Shown here: positions 63,090 to 64,000 of the stretch, piece by piece | Layout of the letters: every line of letters begins with the position of its first letter | Numbering within the stretch: position 1 is the first letter of the stretch | Assembly: GCF_008180615.1 (NCBI RefSeq) | Contig: NZ_VTEH01000009.1 | Span: forward strand, 16,421 to 80,420 | Direction: 5' to 3' | Source of the DNA: Rossellomorea vietnamensis | Lineage (GTDB): Bacteria > Bacillota > Bacilli > Bacillales > Bacillaceae_B | Length of the DNA: 64,000 nucleotides | Position numbers and translations under genes: made by a program | Notes under the pieces: generated by a model | Databases searched by the model: none | What the model was told of the DNA's origin: nothing | What the model saw: the letters and a program-made list of their open reading frames with translations, nothing else

Positions 63090-64000
63090 TCCTGCTGAAC
63101 TGCATATGTATCGAAGGGGGTAGCTCGGGGACATCTTCTTCGTCTTTCGATCTCGATTATGTACCCAAGGGGCTGGCTCGGATACATCTTCTTCTCCTTT
63201 CTACCTGCATCATGTATCCAAGTTGCTAGCTCGGAGACATCTTCTTCCACTTTTGTCCCCGGTCATGTACCCATGTTGCTAGCTCGAATACATCTTCTTC
63301 TCCTTTCTACCTCGATCATGTACCCAAGTTGCTAGCTCGGAGACATCTTCTTCTCTTTGTAACCCGGATCATGTACCCAAGTTGCCAGCTCGGAGACATC
63401 TTCTTCCACTTTCGCCCCCGTTCATGTACCCAAGTTGCTAGCTCGGGCATATCTTCTTCCACTTTCGCCCCCGATCATGTATTCAAGTTGCCAGCTCGGA
63501 GACATCTTCTTCTCCTTTCGACCTCGATCATGTACCCAAGTTGCTAGCTCGGGGACATCTTCTTCTCCTTTCTACCTGCATCATGTACCCAAGTTGCTAG
63601 CTCAGGGGCATCTTCTCCACGTTCCGACCTCGATCATGTACCCAAGTTGCTAGCTCGGAGACATCTTCTTCCACTTTCGACCTGGATCATGTACCCAAGT
63701 TGCTAGCTCGGAGACATCTTCTTCTCTTTGTAACCCGGATTATGTACCCAAGTTGCTAGCTCGGAGACATCTTCTTCTCCTTTCTACCTGCATCATGTAC
63801 CCAAGTTGCCAGCTCGGAGACATCTTCTTCTCCTTTCGACTTCGATCATGTACCCATGTTGCTAGCTCGGAGACATCTTCTTCTCCTTTCTACATGTACC
63901 CAAGTTGCTGGCTCGGAGACTCTTCTTCTCCTTTCTACTACATCATGTATCCAAGTTGCTGGCTCGGATACATCTTCTGCACGTTCCGACCTCAATCATG
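63090..64000. repeat. 53-bp tandem repeat array A10 (CATGTACCCAAGTTGCTAGC units), cut by the window edge
   Basis: ACATCT landmarks fall at 63131, 63184, 63237, 63290, 63343 and 63396, and continue to the window end (about 17 units), mostly in 53-bp steps; a few shortened units occur near 63890-63930. Consensus: CATGTACCCAAGTTGC, TAGCTCGGAGACATC, then TTCTTCTCCTTTCTACCTCGAT. ATGTATCC and GGATACAT arms are perfect in some units, weaker in others; the palindrome GCTAGC marks the centre. It is closest to A6. It starts about 175 bp upstream of fumC. Confidence 0.94.

Overview
The window comes from the chromosome of an endospore-forming Bacillaceae. Gene content and order follow the Bacillus subtilis hemEHY-yhgC-yhfA-yhaA-ecsCBA-hit-trpP-yhaH-hpr-yhaI ... 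prsA-yhaL-yhaM-yhaN-yhaO-yhaP-yhaQ-yhzD-yhaR ... hemZ-yhaX ... yheA-yheB-yheC/D-sspB-yheE neighbourhood very closely. Local insertions (liaFSR, a PAP2 phosphatase, an MFS pump, an FAD oxidoreductase, an acyl-CoA synthetase, yxkF-msmX, fumC, qoxABCD) mark it as a relative of B. subtilis outside that species. The exact genus cannot be fixed from the sequence alone. I see no phage, IS transposase, plasmid gene, rRNA or CRISPR locus.

Layout. 1-4.7 kb: a tandem repeat array, then the qoxABCD menaquinol oxidase operon. 4.7-10.1 kb: a small membrane protein, the haem operon hemE-hemH-hemY (minus strand) and the divergent haem monooxygenase hmoB. 11-13.6 kb: the cell-envelope stress system liaF-liaS-liaR. 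14-21.2 kb: yhfA transporter, PAP2 phosphatase, yhaA amidohydrolase, and the ecsABC operon. 21.7-26.6 kb: hit, trpP with a clear TRAP-binding leader, yhaH, hpr/scoC, yhaI and small membrane proteins. 28.1-32.4 kb: three tiny YjcZ-like spore proteins, foldase prsA, yhaL, exoribonuclease yhaM, an MFS pump. 32.5-36.7 kb: the yhaO-yhaN (sbcE) DNA-repair pair. 37.6-47.4 kb: FAD oxidoreductase, yhaQ-yhaP ABC exporter, yhzD, yhaR, an acyl-CoA synthetase and hemZ. 48.5-57.4 kb: yhaX, yheA, yheB and a four-gene run of YheC/YheD ATP-grasp proteins. 57.6-62.9 kb: yheE, yxkF-msmX, sspB and fumC.

The unusual biology lies between the genes. At least nine intergenic tandem arrays, together about 4.6 kb, are all built on a 52- or 53-bp period although several have unrelated sequences. 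Most units contain an inverted repeat. 52.5 bp is five turns of B-DNA, so repeated sites would lie on one face of the helix. In three arrays the 52-bp register is kept without indels over 12 to 17 units. This constant geometry with changing sequence is the strongest candidate for an undescribed system here.

A second candidate is a compact tRNA-like cloverleaf (7/3/5/5-bp stems, T-loop-like loop, A-CCA 3' end) in the leader of the spore DNA-binding protein gene sspB. A third is the expansion of the YheC/YheD ATP-grasp family to four translationally coupled paralogues. Smaller points include a YhaX whose HAD nucleophile Asp is Asn, a histidine-rich QoxA tail, paired palindromes between hemE and hmoB, and a cre-like site in the msmX promoter.

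Functionally the region joins respiration and haem supply (qox, hem genes, hmoB), envelope and secretion quality control (lia, ecs, prsA), nucleic-acid turnover and repair (yhaM, yhaN/yhaO) and sporulation (hpr, yhaL, YjcZ-like peptides, yhaX, YheC/D, sspB).
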